DNA of 64,000 bases from Elymus sibiricus (taxonomy: Eukaryota; Streptophyta; Magnoliopsida; Poales; Poaceae): the NCBI GenBank assembly GCA_039707655.1, contig CM077665.1, positions 314,092,486 to 314,156,485 of the forward strand, given 5' to 3'. How positions within the stretch are numbered: position 1 is the first letter of the stretch; each line of letters begins with the position of its first letter. Of this stretch, positions 11,923 to 22,979 are shown piece after piece. Position numbers and translations under genes: made by a program. The notes beneath the pieces were generated by a model. The model was not told the DNA's origin, searched no databases, and was given only the letters and a program-made list of their open reading frames with translations.

Positions 11923-12819
11923 TCAGGCACTACAATGAGAGTTGGTAAGGTACACATCAATTACATGTATATCATATATACCTTGTTTGGTGTTGGCCGC
12001 CTTCTTGTCGGCCAGATACTTGGGGCAGTTCCGCTTCCAGTGGCCAGTACCCTTGCAATGAAAGCACTCAGTTTCTGGCTTGGGTCCAGCCTTGGGTTTC
12101 TTCACGGGAGGGGCAACTGCTTTGCCACTCTTCTTGGAGTTACCCTCCTTGCACTTGTCATTTTTCTTGAAACTAGTGGTTTTATTGACCATCAACACTT
12201 GATGCTCCTTCTGGATTTTAGACTCAGCGACTTTCAGCATCGCAAACAGCTCGGCGACTGACTTGTTCATCCCTTGCATGTTATAGTTCAACACAAAGCT
12301 CTTGTAGCTAGGTGGCAGTGATTGAAGAACTCTATCAGTGATCGCCTCCGGCGGGAGGGCAATTCCCAACTCCGCCAGACGGTTGGAATACACAGGCATT
12401 CTGAGTATGTGCTCACTAACAGACCCGTTCTCCTCCATTTTGCAAGCATAGAATTTATCAGAGGTCTCATACCTCTCAATATGGGCATTCTTCTCAAAGA
12501 TAAACTTCTACTCCTGGAACATCTCATATGCTCCATGACGTTCAAAACGCCTTTGAAGTCCCGGCTCTAAGCCATACAGCATGGCACACTGAACTATTGA
12601 GTAATCATCCGAACGCGACTGCCAAGCGTTCGCAACGTCTGGAGACAACACTGGAGCGGGTGGCTCACCAAGCGGTGCATCAAGGATATAAGACTTTTGG
12701 GAAGCCGTGAGGATAATCCTCAGATTACGGGCCCAGTCTACAAAGTTACTTCCATCATCTTTCAGCTTAGCTTTCTCTAGGAACGCATTGAAATTCAGGG
12801 GAACTACTGCGCGAGCCAT
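11923..12819 (-). pseudogene. Copia element B gag with CCHC zinc knuckle
   Basis: The start is taken at the ATG at 12819-12817 (MARAVVPLNFNAF), the usual gag start for this family. An open extension to 12849 lacks family resemblance. A UBN2-type capsid region runs leftwards, and a CCHC zinc knuckle (CFHCKGTGHWKRNC) begins near 12066. The whole is in one frame except for a TAG at 12508-12510 (Leu expected in FQ-E-L-KF) and the terminal TGA before protease. Gag packages the element RNA into virus-like particles. Confidence 0.9.
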
Positions 12820-13354
12820 TGATCTACAACATAAAATTTGCAAAGACAACTTAGACTATTGTTCAGGATAATGAGTTTAGTTAATCATATTACTTAAAAA
12901 TCCCACTCAAATTGACATCCCTCTGGTCATCCGAGTGCTACATGATCCAAATTCACCAACCCAAGTCCGATCATCACGTGAGATGAGGTGGTTTCAATGG
13001 TGAACATCTCCATGTTGATCATATCTACTATATGACTCATGTTCGACCATTCGGTCTCTTGTGTTCCGAGGCCATGTATGTACATGCTAGGCTCGTCAAG
13101 TTTAACCCGAGTGTTCCGCATGTGCAACACTGGCTTGCACCCGTTGTATGTGAACGTAGAGTCTATCACACCCGATCATCACGTGGTGTCTCGAAACGAC
13201 GAACTTTCGCAATGGTGCACACTCGGGGAGAACACAATTTTATCTTGAAATTTTAATGAGGGATCACCTTATAATGCTACCGTCGTCCTAAGCAAAACAA
13301 GGTGCATAAAAGGATTAACATCACATGCAAATCATAAGTGACATGATATGGCCA

Positions 13355-13450
13355 TGATCTTGTGCTTTTGATCTCCATCTCCAAAGCACCGGCATGATCT
13401 CCATCATTACCGGCATAACACCATGATCTCCATCATCTTGATCTCCATCA
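13355..13450. repeat. Short GATCTCCATC repeats in element B leader
   Basis: GATCTCCATC recurs five times within about 95 bp, with spacers based on ACCGGCAT and CATCA. It is a simple internal repeat in the leader. Confidence 0.7.
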
Positions 13451-14066
13451 ACGTGTCGCCATGAGGTTGTCACGCCAACTTATTGCTTCTACAACTATTG
13501 CTAACTCATAGTGATAAAGTAAAGCAAAAAGGTGAAAAATAAATTAAAGACAACCCTATGGCTCCTGCCGGTTGCCGTACTCATCGACATGCAAGTCGTG
13601 ATAATCTATACAAAACATGATCATCTCATACATCACATATATCTCATCATGTTTCTGGCCATATCATATCACATCATACCCTGCAAAAACAAGTTAGACG
13701 TCCTCTAATTTGTTGTTGCATGTTTTCCGTGGCTGCTATGGGTATCTAGCAAGAACGATTCTTACCTACGCAAAACCACAACGGTGATATACAAGTTGCT
13801 ATTTCACCTTCTACAAGGACCGCCTCTGTCGAATCCGATTCAACTAAAGTGGGAGAGACAGACACCCGCCAGCCATCTTATGCAACAAAGTTACATGTCA
13901 GTCGATGGAACCGGTCTCTCGTACGTGGACGAGTAAGGTTGATCCGAGCCGCTTCATCCCACAATACCGCTGAATCAAGAAAAGACTAAGGAGGGAAGCA
14001 ATCTGAATATCAACACCCACAAACTCCTTTTTATTCTACTCGAGATCTCATCTACGCATAGACCTA

Positions 14067-14079
14067 GCTCAAGATGCCA
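14067..14079 (-). promoter_or_regulatory. Primer binding site of element B
   Basis: The minus strand just inside the LTR reads TGGCATCTTGAGC, a diverged initiator-tRNA-Met PBS. This fixes 14081-15845 as the 5' LTR of a leftward element. Confidence 0.65.
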
Positions 14080-14080
14080 C

Positions 14081-15845
14081 TGTTGGGGAACGTTGCATGG
14101 GAAACAAAAAAAAATCCTACGCACACGCAAGATCTATCCATGGTGATGAGCATCTACGAGAGGGTGATTGGATCTACATACCCTTGTAGATCGCTAAGCG
14201 ATAAGCGTTAAGAAACGCGGTTGATGTAGTCGAACGTCTTCGCGATCCAAATCGCAAGTCGTCCCGCGATACAATCACGATCTAGCGCCGAATGGACGGC
14301 ACCTCCGCGTTCAACACACGTACAGCTCGATGACGATCTCTGCCTTCTTGATCCAGCAAGAGGGGGCGGAGAGGTAGATGAGTACTCCGGCAGCACGACG
14401 GCGTGGTGACGGTGGTGGTGGTGCTGTCCCGGCAGGGCTTCGCCAAGCACGACCGAGACGATCTAGTGGAGAACAGATCTAGAGGGAGAGAGAGGCAGCC
14501 GTGGCCTTTTTGGTGTGGCTTCCCTCTCTCCCCTCCAATATATATAGGAGGGAGGGGAGGGGCTGGCGCCCTAGGGTTTCCCCCTAGGGTCGGCCAAACC
14601 AAGGGAGGGGTCCAACTCCCACAAGGGAGGTGGACTCCTAGTAGGACTCCTCCCACTTGGCCCCTCTCCCACCCCTTGAGCAAGGGCCTCCTAGGGGCTG
14701 GCTGCCCAGCCCACCAGGGCTTGGTGCGCCACCTCCTAGGGCCATGTGGCTCCTGGGGTGGGTGGGCCCCACTTGGTGGACCCCCAGAACCCATTCGTTA
14801 CTCCCGGTACACTGCCGGAAATGCCCAAAACTTTTCTGGAGTTCAAACACCACTTTCCTATATATCAATCTTTACCTCCGGACCATTCTAGAGCTCCTCG
14901 TGACGTCCGGGATCTCATCCGGGACTCCGAACAACCTTCGGTCACCATCATACATAACTCAATACTATCGAAACGTCACCTAACGTTAAGTGTGCAGACC
15001 CTGCGGGTTCGAGAACTATGTAGACATGACTGAGACACCTCTGCGGTCAATAACCAATAGCGGGACCTGGATGCCCATATTGGTTCCTACATATTCTACG
15101 AAGATCTTTATCGGTTGAACCTCTATGTCAAGGATTCAGTTAATCCCGTATGTTGTTCCCTTTTTCTTCGGTATGTTACTTGCCCGAGATTCGATCGTCG
15201 GTATCTCTATACCTAGTTCAATCTTGTTACCGGCAAGTCTCTTTACTCGTTCCGTAATACAAGATCCCATGGCTAACTCTTTAGTCACTTTGCTTGCAAG
15301 GCTTATTGTGATGTTGTATTACCGAGTGGGCCCTAAGATACCTCTCCGTCACACGGAGTAACAAATCCCAGTCTTGATCCATGCCAACTCACCAGACACC
15401 CTCGGAGACACCTGTAGAGCATCTTTATAGTCACCCAGTTACGTTGCGACATTTGATACACGCAATGTATTCCTCCGGTGTCAGTGAGTTGCATGATCTC
15501 ATGGTCATAGGAACAGATACTTGACATGCAGAAAACTATAGCAATAAACTGACACGATCATATGCTACGTTCATAGTTTGGGTCTTGTCCATCACATCAT
15601 TATCCTAATGATGTGATCCCGTTATCAAATGACATCTCATGTCTATGGCTAGGGAACCTTGACCATCTTTGATCAACGAGCTAGTCTACTAGAGGCATAC
15701 TAGGGACACAGTGTTGTCTATGTATCCACACATGTATTTGTGTTTCCAATTAATACAATTATAGCATGGATAATAAACGATTATCATGAACAAGGAAATA
15801 TAATAATAATCACTTTATTATTGCCTCTAGGGCATATTTCCAACA
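14081..15845 (-). repeat. 5' LTR of BARE/Angela-type copia element B
   Basis: The 1765-bp LTR begins on the minus strand with TGTTGGAAATATGCCCTAGA at 15845 and ends with CGTTCCCCAACA at 14081, the recognisable ends of BARE1/Angela/WIS LTRs. A long minus-strand ORF (14282-14794) and an overlapping plus ORF are chance ORFs of its GC-rich part. Right of 15845 lies CACTA TNP2 coding sequence, so 15845/15846 is an insertion junction. The target duplication would be GATGG (15846-15850), with its partner outside the window. Confidence 0.93.
14538..14546 (-). promoter_or_regulatory. TATA box of element B LTR
   Basis: ATATATATA within CCTATATATATTGGAGG on the minus strand, in the expected mid-LTR position. 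It is the likely core promoter. Confidence 0.55.
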
Positions 15846-18800
15846 GATGGAACGATCTGAAATGGATGGGGGATCAGACAAACTCAAGGTATAGGGATGG
15901 CGTGAAGGAGTTCATGGCTTTGGCTGAACGGACAAAGAAGAGAATTTGCAAAGAATATTACGTCCTCTGTCCATGCAAGGATTGTAGCAATATGATGTCG
16001 ATTTCAATTGATGAGGTCGAGTTACACTTATACAAAATGGGATTCATGGGTGGATACACAAGATGGACTAAACATGGTGAAGAGCCGGTTATGGATGAAG
16101 GTAATAACCTGCCTATCGGCGAGGTGCCAAACCTCGATCAGAGTCACATGGGTGATGAATTTAACCTCGGGGCTCAGACGTCAAGCCACAGATAGAAGAC
16201 TGGCATGCCAAAAAACCCAAAGAAAAACCAAGAGTGTGAAGCAGACAACATTGACCTTGATGATATGCCAGATTTTGCTGCTATGATTGCAGATTTCCAG
16301 GGCCCAGAAAAAGATATAGCCGGGTACAAGGAGTTGCCAAGCATTGATGCGGCCTCCAAGAAAGATTTGTATCCAGGTTGCAAAAAGAAATATTCCAAGT
16401 TGAGTGTCACACTGACGCTTCTCAGATTTAAAGCAGAAAGCGGTCTATCAAACAAGGACTTCACACAGTTGTTGAATCTTTTCAAAGACATTCTTCGAGA
16501 AGATAATGTGCTCCCCAAAAGCATGAACGAAGCGAAGAAAATTGTTTGTCCATTGGAACTTGAAGTCCAGAAGATACACGCTTTTGTGAATGATTGTATG
16601 TTGTACCGCGGTGATTACAAAGATTTGCGTTCATGTCGCATATGCAAGCACGCACGATACAAGCGCAGGAGAGCAAAGGACAAGTACAAAATGGACGAAG
16701 AGATCGAGACAGGAATCCCATTCAAGGTTGTTTGGTACTTGCCTATAATTCCAAGGTTGAAGCGTTTGTTTGCAAACCCTAGAGAGGCAAAGAGTTTGCG
16801 GTGGCATCATGATGAGCAAACTGCGGATAAATATATGAGGCACCCGAAAGATGGGTCTCAGTAGGAACAAATCGTGGACAGGTTTAAAGATTTTGCAAAG
16901 GATCCTAGAAATATATGGCTAGGGGAGTGTACTGATGGATTTAATCCATTTGGAGATATGAACACCAAACACAGCACTTGGCCGGTGCTTCTGTGCATAT
17001 ATAACCTTCCTCCTTGGTTGTGTATGAAGAAAAAATACATCATGATGTCGATGATTATCCAAGGCCCGAAGCAACTTGAAAATGATATCGACATTTACTT
17101 TCAACTACTGGTCAAAGAACTGTAGACATTGTGGAGGTCTGGTGTGAACTGTTATGATGCCTACGCAAAGGAGTTTTTACGGCTACATGAGTTGCTGCTG
17201 CACACCATTCAAGATATGCCGGCATTAGGCAACAGTTCGACGCAGAAAACAAAGGGACCAGCAGGATGTGTCACATGCATGGATAGGACAGCGAGTAGAT
17301 TTCTTTCCAACTCGCGCAAAATCGTGTATTTGCGTCATCATAGGTTCTTAAGGAAAAATCACCCTTACCCAAAAATGACAGCTGAATTTGATGGTACGGT
17401 AGAGAAAGGAACGGGCCCAAGACCCTATGATGGGAAATAAGCCCATAGCATGGTTAAAGAAATTAAAGTTGTGCTTGGCAAGGGATCCGGTTCGACGTCA
17501 AAAATAACACCACAGTACCAAGTGTTTAAGAAGAAATCAGTGTTCTGGGAATTACCTTAGTGGGAGTTCCTAAGTGTACGTCACTGCATTGATGTCATGC
17601 ACGTAGAGAAGAATGTCTGTGAAAGCAACCTTGGTACTCTGCTCAAGGTTAAAGGCAAAAGAAAGGATGGTGACGGTGCACGACTCGATATGCTTGGTGA
17701 TCAATCAGAACGCATGAATGAAGCAAAAGATGATGACAAATTGCTCCCCTAACACCAAAGTTACAATTTCACTGCAGTATAAGTAAATGAGTTCTTCGAA
17801 TTTTTGTTGTCAATTAAGGCACCCTCTTCCTACTCCACAAACATCAGAAGTCTCGTGGATGACATCTTGGTAAAAAGAAGTTGTCTCACATGAAGTCACA
17901 TGATTGCCACGTAATGTTGACACAAATCCTCCCGGTGGCCATAAGGAATATGATGGACACAGACATAAGAAACACATTGATTGATCTCTATGATTTCTTC
18001 AACAAACTATGGCAGAAGGTGGTTGATGTTGAAGAGTTGGATAATATGCAAGCTGATATTGCAAGGATATTGTCAAACTTAGAGATGTTCTTCCCACCGT
18101 CATTCTTTGATGTCATGGTCCATCTCACCGTGCACCTTGTGGACGAGATAAAGTATTGTGGTCCTGTGTTTCTTCGCAACATGTATCCCTTCGATCGGTA
18201 CATGGGAATATTGAAGCGCTATTGTCGGAACCGATGTCATCCAGAGGCAAGCATCCTACAAGGTTATACCGCGGAGGAGGTGGTTGAGTTTTGCACCAAA
18301 TACATGAAACTTAGACCTATAGGTGTGTCCCTCTCTTGCCATGAGGGAAGGCTTGCTGGTAAGCCGGTCCTTGCTGGCTCGCAGTTTTGTGCACCTAGAG
18401 ATATGGCCGATCAAGCCCATTTGACGGTACTGCTTAACAGCCCGATACTCGACGCTTATGTTGTAGAACACATGGAGGAGATATGATGAATCAACTTACC
18501 CAATGTGCTGTCACCAGCTGCCGAGACAAATGCACACAATAAGGACTATGTAAGATGGCTGAAGGATCGTTTGGCAAGCATATCCGATCAAGACCTTGCA
18601 ACGTGGTTGGCACAAAAGCCATCAATGACGATTATGAAGTAACAAGCGTACGACATAAATGGCAACACCTTCTACACTGAGGAACGTGATGCTAAGACCT
18701 CGTATCAGAACAGCTCTGTTCGAATAGAATGCCTAACTGCAGAGGAAGATGATAAACAGGTGTACTATGGAACCATTGAAGAGATTTGGGAGCTTAACTA

Positions 18801-19092
18801 TGTGCCAATGAAGGTGGCATTATTCAAGTGCAGATGGGTCCCTCTTAGTAGAGTAAAGCTTGATGCTTACAGCAGGAAGACATATGTTGACCGCAGAGTT
18901 TTGGCATATCACAAGGACCCATTTATTCTTGCCAGCGATGCTACCCAGATTTTCTTTGTGCCAGACATGTTGCATACGCACTGCCATGTAGTGATGTATG
19001 GGAAGAGGAGGGTACTAGGCGTCGAGAATGTTGGTGATGAGGAGGAGTACAATCAATATGATGAGTTGACACCGAGGGGCCACGTGACTTAA
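15846..19092 (+). pseudogene. CACTA TNP2 transposase pseudogene (5' part cut off)
   Basis: The segments in order match plant TNP2. A Transpos_assoc domain (WMGDQTNSRYRDGVKEF, then CPCKDC) lies at 15846-16190. The Transposase_21 core follows: LYPGCKKKYSKLSVTL near 16366, DGFNPFG near 16937, HSTWPVLLCIYNLPPWLC near 16974, and RHCIDVMHVEKNVCES near 17580. A DUF4218 block is at 17881-18486 and a DUF4216 block at 18760-19092. It is broken by a frame change near 16195, TAG at 16862 where Trp is expected, TAG at 17123, and further stops and frame changes between 17440 and 18760. The N-terminus is removed by copia B. TNP2 would cut the element ends; this copy cannot. Confidence 0.92.
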
Positions 19093-19445
19093 AAGAGGAG
19101 AAGCGTAAAATCATTAGAAATCCTAAGTTCATTAGGGGTCGACCTAATGATCGCGATCACCCCATGTACATGGGAATTGATTAAAAAACTAATCATTATG
19201 TCTATTGTACTGAATTGTTGCATGTACTGAATCGTGAGCGATGTGTCCTGAGTTCGTTATGTTATAAGTTTCGCATGTACTGTATTGCGAGGTATGCACA
19301 GTCTTATGTTGATCTAGATTAATATATTGTCACCTGTAGCAATGATTTTGAAATATTTATGATAATTTACCCTATAGCTAGAACGCTCAGTTGATCTCAC
19401 TCCGGTATGTACGAACCGAACATGTGCGGTTTGGTCTACCAATCA
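19093..19445. other. TNP2 3' flank, no gene
   Basis: AT-rich sequence after the DUF4216 stop, presumably the TNP2 3' UTR and spacer. No ORF or repeat of note was seen before the first palindromic unit at 19446. Confidence 0.5.
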
Positions 19446-22150
19446 CACACGGTTCATTCACTAAAACCGTGTGCTTTCTAAACCGCTGCCAATGACACCT
19501 AATGCGCGCAGAGTGAGTCGTGCATTCTGATTCGCCAAAACCCAAACCACACGGATCGTACGTCTGCACCGTAGGATTCACCCAGATCGAACGGCAGTCC
19601 TTATCCCTCTCGCCAACACACGTTGTTGAAGTTGGGATTCGATTTATATGCACTAAATGACCGGTAAATGCAAAAAAAAATGGCTTAAATATAGCAGGCG
19701 AGCCCCGAAATGTGCCAGAAAATCAAACCTGGCGTATAATGATGATTGACTACCGTGGGATAAAATTTGGAGGAGAGGCGATGAAGACACCGTTGATTGG
19801 AGTTCGATTTGCCACTTCTCCCCTTGGAACTATGATCCTTCAACTCAGATGCTATAGTTTCCAATTAGCGATCGTCGTAGCTTGTGCCAAATTTTACCAA
19901 AAAATTCCATGGTGTCTCGAGATCACGCCACGATGACACACCGATTTTCGTGATTTTCTGAGTCCATCTGCATTTCCTGTAATTAAATTACTGATATTTT
20001 ATTTAGGTGGACACATCTCCCATCCGAAATGCTTGACAATTCTTCTCATTCGTTGCACAATGATGAAAATCACGCAAAGTGACACACAAATGATTTGTAA
20101 GATATTCTTTGCCACCATCCACACGTAATTCATGTTGGGGTATTTTATTTATAAGAACTAATTAACATGGTAACTGCAAAATATGACTTAGATATAGCAA
20201 ACGAGACATGCAATCCACCAGAAGATCAATATTAGGAGTACAATGATGTTTGCATACCATGGGAAAAACCAAGGCGAAAGGATGAGGTTGACACCGATTG
20301 GAGTCCAAAATGCCAACTCTACTTTTCGTAAACTATGATCTTTTGTGTGAGATGCATTCGTTTTCAAAGGGCATGCCATCACAACTTCCGCCAGACATAC
20401 CAATTTTTCCCACAATGTCTTCACATCATGCCACGGTGACACACCCATTTTTGTGATTTTCGTAATACATCTGCATTTCCTCCAATTAAATTACTAACAA
20501 GCCCCATGTTGGTGGAAAAAATGTCTTCAAATTTGTAAACAAGTCATGAAATGCGGCCGGAAATCAATACAGGGGCTAATAGTTGATTGTCTGCGGATGA
20601 AAATAATTCGAGGCGAAATGATGAAGTCACAAATTCATTTGAAATGAAATATGATTGTTGTGCATAAACAAATAGCACACGGTTCATTCACTAGAACCGT
20701 GTGCTGTATAAACCGCGGCCTATGAGACTTAATGCACGCAAAGTGAGTCCTCCTTTCTGATTGGCCAAAACCCAAACCACACGGGTCGTACGTCTGCATC
20801 GTAGGATTCACCCAGATCGAACGGCAGTCTTATACCTCTCGTCAACACACGCTGTTGAAGTTGGGATTTGATTTATATGCAATAAATGCTCTATAAATGA
20901 TAAAAATTATCGAATGAGCCCATAAATGCACCAGAAAATCAAACCTGGCGTATAATGATGATTGACTACCGTCAGATAAAAATGGTTGAAGAGGCGATGA
21001 AGACACCGTCGATTGGAGTTCGATTTGCCACTTATCCCTTTGGAACTATGATCCTTCTAGTGAGATGCAACGGTTTCAAGGAGCGATCATCGTAACTTGT
21101 GCAAAAATTTACCAAAAATTTTCCACGGTGTCTCGAGATCACGCCACGATGACACGCCGATTTTCATGATTTTCTGAGTCCATTTTGCATTTCATGTAAT
21201 TAAATTACGGACATTTACGCATCTCCCATCCGAAATGCTTGAAAATTCCTCTCATTCCTCGCACTATGACAAAAATCATGCAAAATTTACACACAAATGA
21301 TTTGTAAGAGATTCTTTGCCAGCATCCACACGTAATTCATGTTGGGATTTTATTTTATGCACTAATGCATGGTAAAAGCAAAAAATGTCTTAGATATAGC
21401 AAACGAGCCATGTAATCCACCAGAAGATCAATAATAGGAGTACAATAATGTTTGTGTACCATGGGAAAAATTGAGGCAAAAGGATGAGGTAGACACCGAT
21501 TGGAGACTTCGAAATGCCAACTCTACATTTGGAATCTATGATCCTTCGTGTGAGATGCCTAGGTTGGCCGTACATCACAACTTCCGCCAGACATTACCAA
21601 TTTTTTTCCCACGGGGTATTCACATCATGCCATGGTGACACACTCATTTTCGTGATTTTCGGAATACATCTGCATTTCCTCCAATTAAATGTTGGTGGAA
21701 AAATGTCTTAAAATTAGCAAACAAGTCATGAAATGCGGCCCAAAATCAATACAGGGGTTAATAGGTGATTGTATGCCGATGAAATTAATTCGAGGCAAAA
21801 TGATGAAGTCACTAATTCATTTGAAATGAAAATATGATTGTTGTGCATAAACAAATAGCACACGGTTGATTCACTAATACCGTCTGCTTTCTAAACCGTG
21901 GCCGATGACACCTAATGCGCGCAAAGTTAGTCATGCGTTCTGATTGGCCAAAACCCAAACCACACAGATCGTACGTCCGCACCGTAGGATTCAGCCAGAT
22001 CGAACGACAGTCCTTATCCCTCTCGCCAACACATGTTGTTGAAGTTGGGATTCGATTTATATGCACTAAATGACCAGTTAATGCAAAAAATGACTTAAAT
22101 ATAGCAGGCGAGCCCACAAATGCGGCATAAAATCAATATTAGGGTGCAAC
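19446..22150. repeat. ~1.2-kb tandem repeats with CACACGG palindromes, between the CACTA genes
   Basis: A unit beginning CACACGGTTCATTCACTA starts at 19446, 20676 and 21859 (spacing 1230 and 1183 bp). Each is followed by the same 250 bp (CCAAAACCCAAACCACAC, then GTAGGATTCACCCAGATCGA) and by further shared blocks (for example 20200-20300 with 21410-21510). Each start is an inverted repeat, AGCACACGGTT / AACCGTGTGCT around a spacer of about 9 bp; the third copy is partly mutated. Such motifs are normally transposase-binding subterminal repeats, but here they lie in the middle of the element. Confidence 0.85.
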
Positions 22151-22279
22151 GATAGCTGCATACCATGGGAACAATTTAGAGACAAAACGATGAGGTCACG
22201 TCTACATTTCAAAGTTTTTAGGTTTTCATTTCGAACAAATTTCTGCTTGTGCACACGGGTTACTATATGAAACCATTTG

Positions 22280-22979
22280 CACAGGCCTTTCCGCGGGGGC
22301 ACACGGCGATATTTTTTCACCCTTTTCACTGAAGCCGCCAACATGCCCTCCCCCCTGCCCTCCCCCCCCCCCCAAACCCGCGCCCTCCCCCGTTTTGCTC
22401 ATCTGTCCGCGTATTCTACCCAAACTCCATCGACGGCTAGCTCCCTTCCCCTCCCGTTACCCAGATCCACACCAGAACCCTTTCCGGCGCCGTCGTGCTC
22501 AACCCGGTCGTGTACCCGCTTCTCGGCGTCAACCCTACCCTTCACTGCCACTCCGAACACGCGGCTGCCCACGCCTCGCCGTCTTCATTTGCTCGCTAGC
22601 CGTCGTCGAGCATATCGATCCTGTACTCTAGCCTCTCCTGTCAGATTTGCAAAAAAAATGGTCAGTTGCTGCCCTCCATCGTGGTGAGGTCTATTATCTC
22701 GCGATCCCTTTTCCTATTTGGTTCGGTTTGTCCCCAAAATGATTATAAAATAATGGAGAGCGTATTTATGTTCATCATCTACCTTCTAACATATAAGATG
22801 TATTTGTTCCAATTAGTTATTGTCGAGTTACCTATCATGTGCGCACGAGTCACACTAAATGAACAGATTAGCCGTACATTTCCAAATGATCACATGCCAT
22901 GTTTAGACAGCTAGCTGCCAAGCTGTTACATTTTTTATGACTATCCCCCTTTTCTGAATTTCGCATGTGTCCTCTGTAG
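22280..22979 (+). promoter_or_regulatory. GC-rich leader and putative first intron of the second CACTA gene
   Basis: Bases 22330-22660 turn abruptly C-rich (a run of 12 C near 22363) and pyrimidine-rich, like a grass 5' UTR. A GTGAGG donor near 22685 and a TGTAG acceptor ending near 22979 bracket an AT-rich stretch that reads as an intron. A 136-aa ORF across the C-rich part (22277-22687) has low complexity and is not called a protein. No clear TATA box was identified. Confidence 0.45.

Larger units (their letters stand above)
12820..14080 (-). other. 5' untranslated leader of element B
   Basis: About 1.26 kb lies between the 5' LTR/PBS and the gag start, with no coding features. It contains a short array of CATGATCTCCATCA-like repeats at about 13355-13450. 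Long leaders that hold packaging and dimerisation signals are typical of the BARE/Angela group. Confidence 0.75.

Noticed and set aside
14282..14794. 170-aa minus ORF and overlapping 162-aa plus ORF
   Set aside because: They lie within the GC-rich part of the element B LTR, overlap in several frames and show no domain. They are chance ORFs of an LTR.
22277..22687. 136-aa Pro/Ser/Arg-rich ORF
   Set aside because: Low-complexity translation of a C-rich leader and poly-C tract, better read as a 5' UTR.
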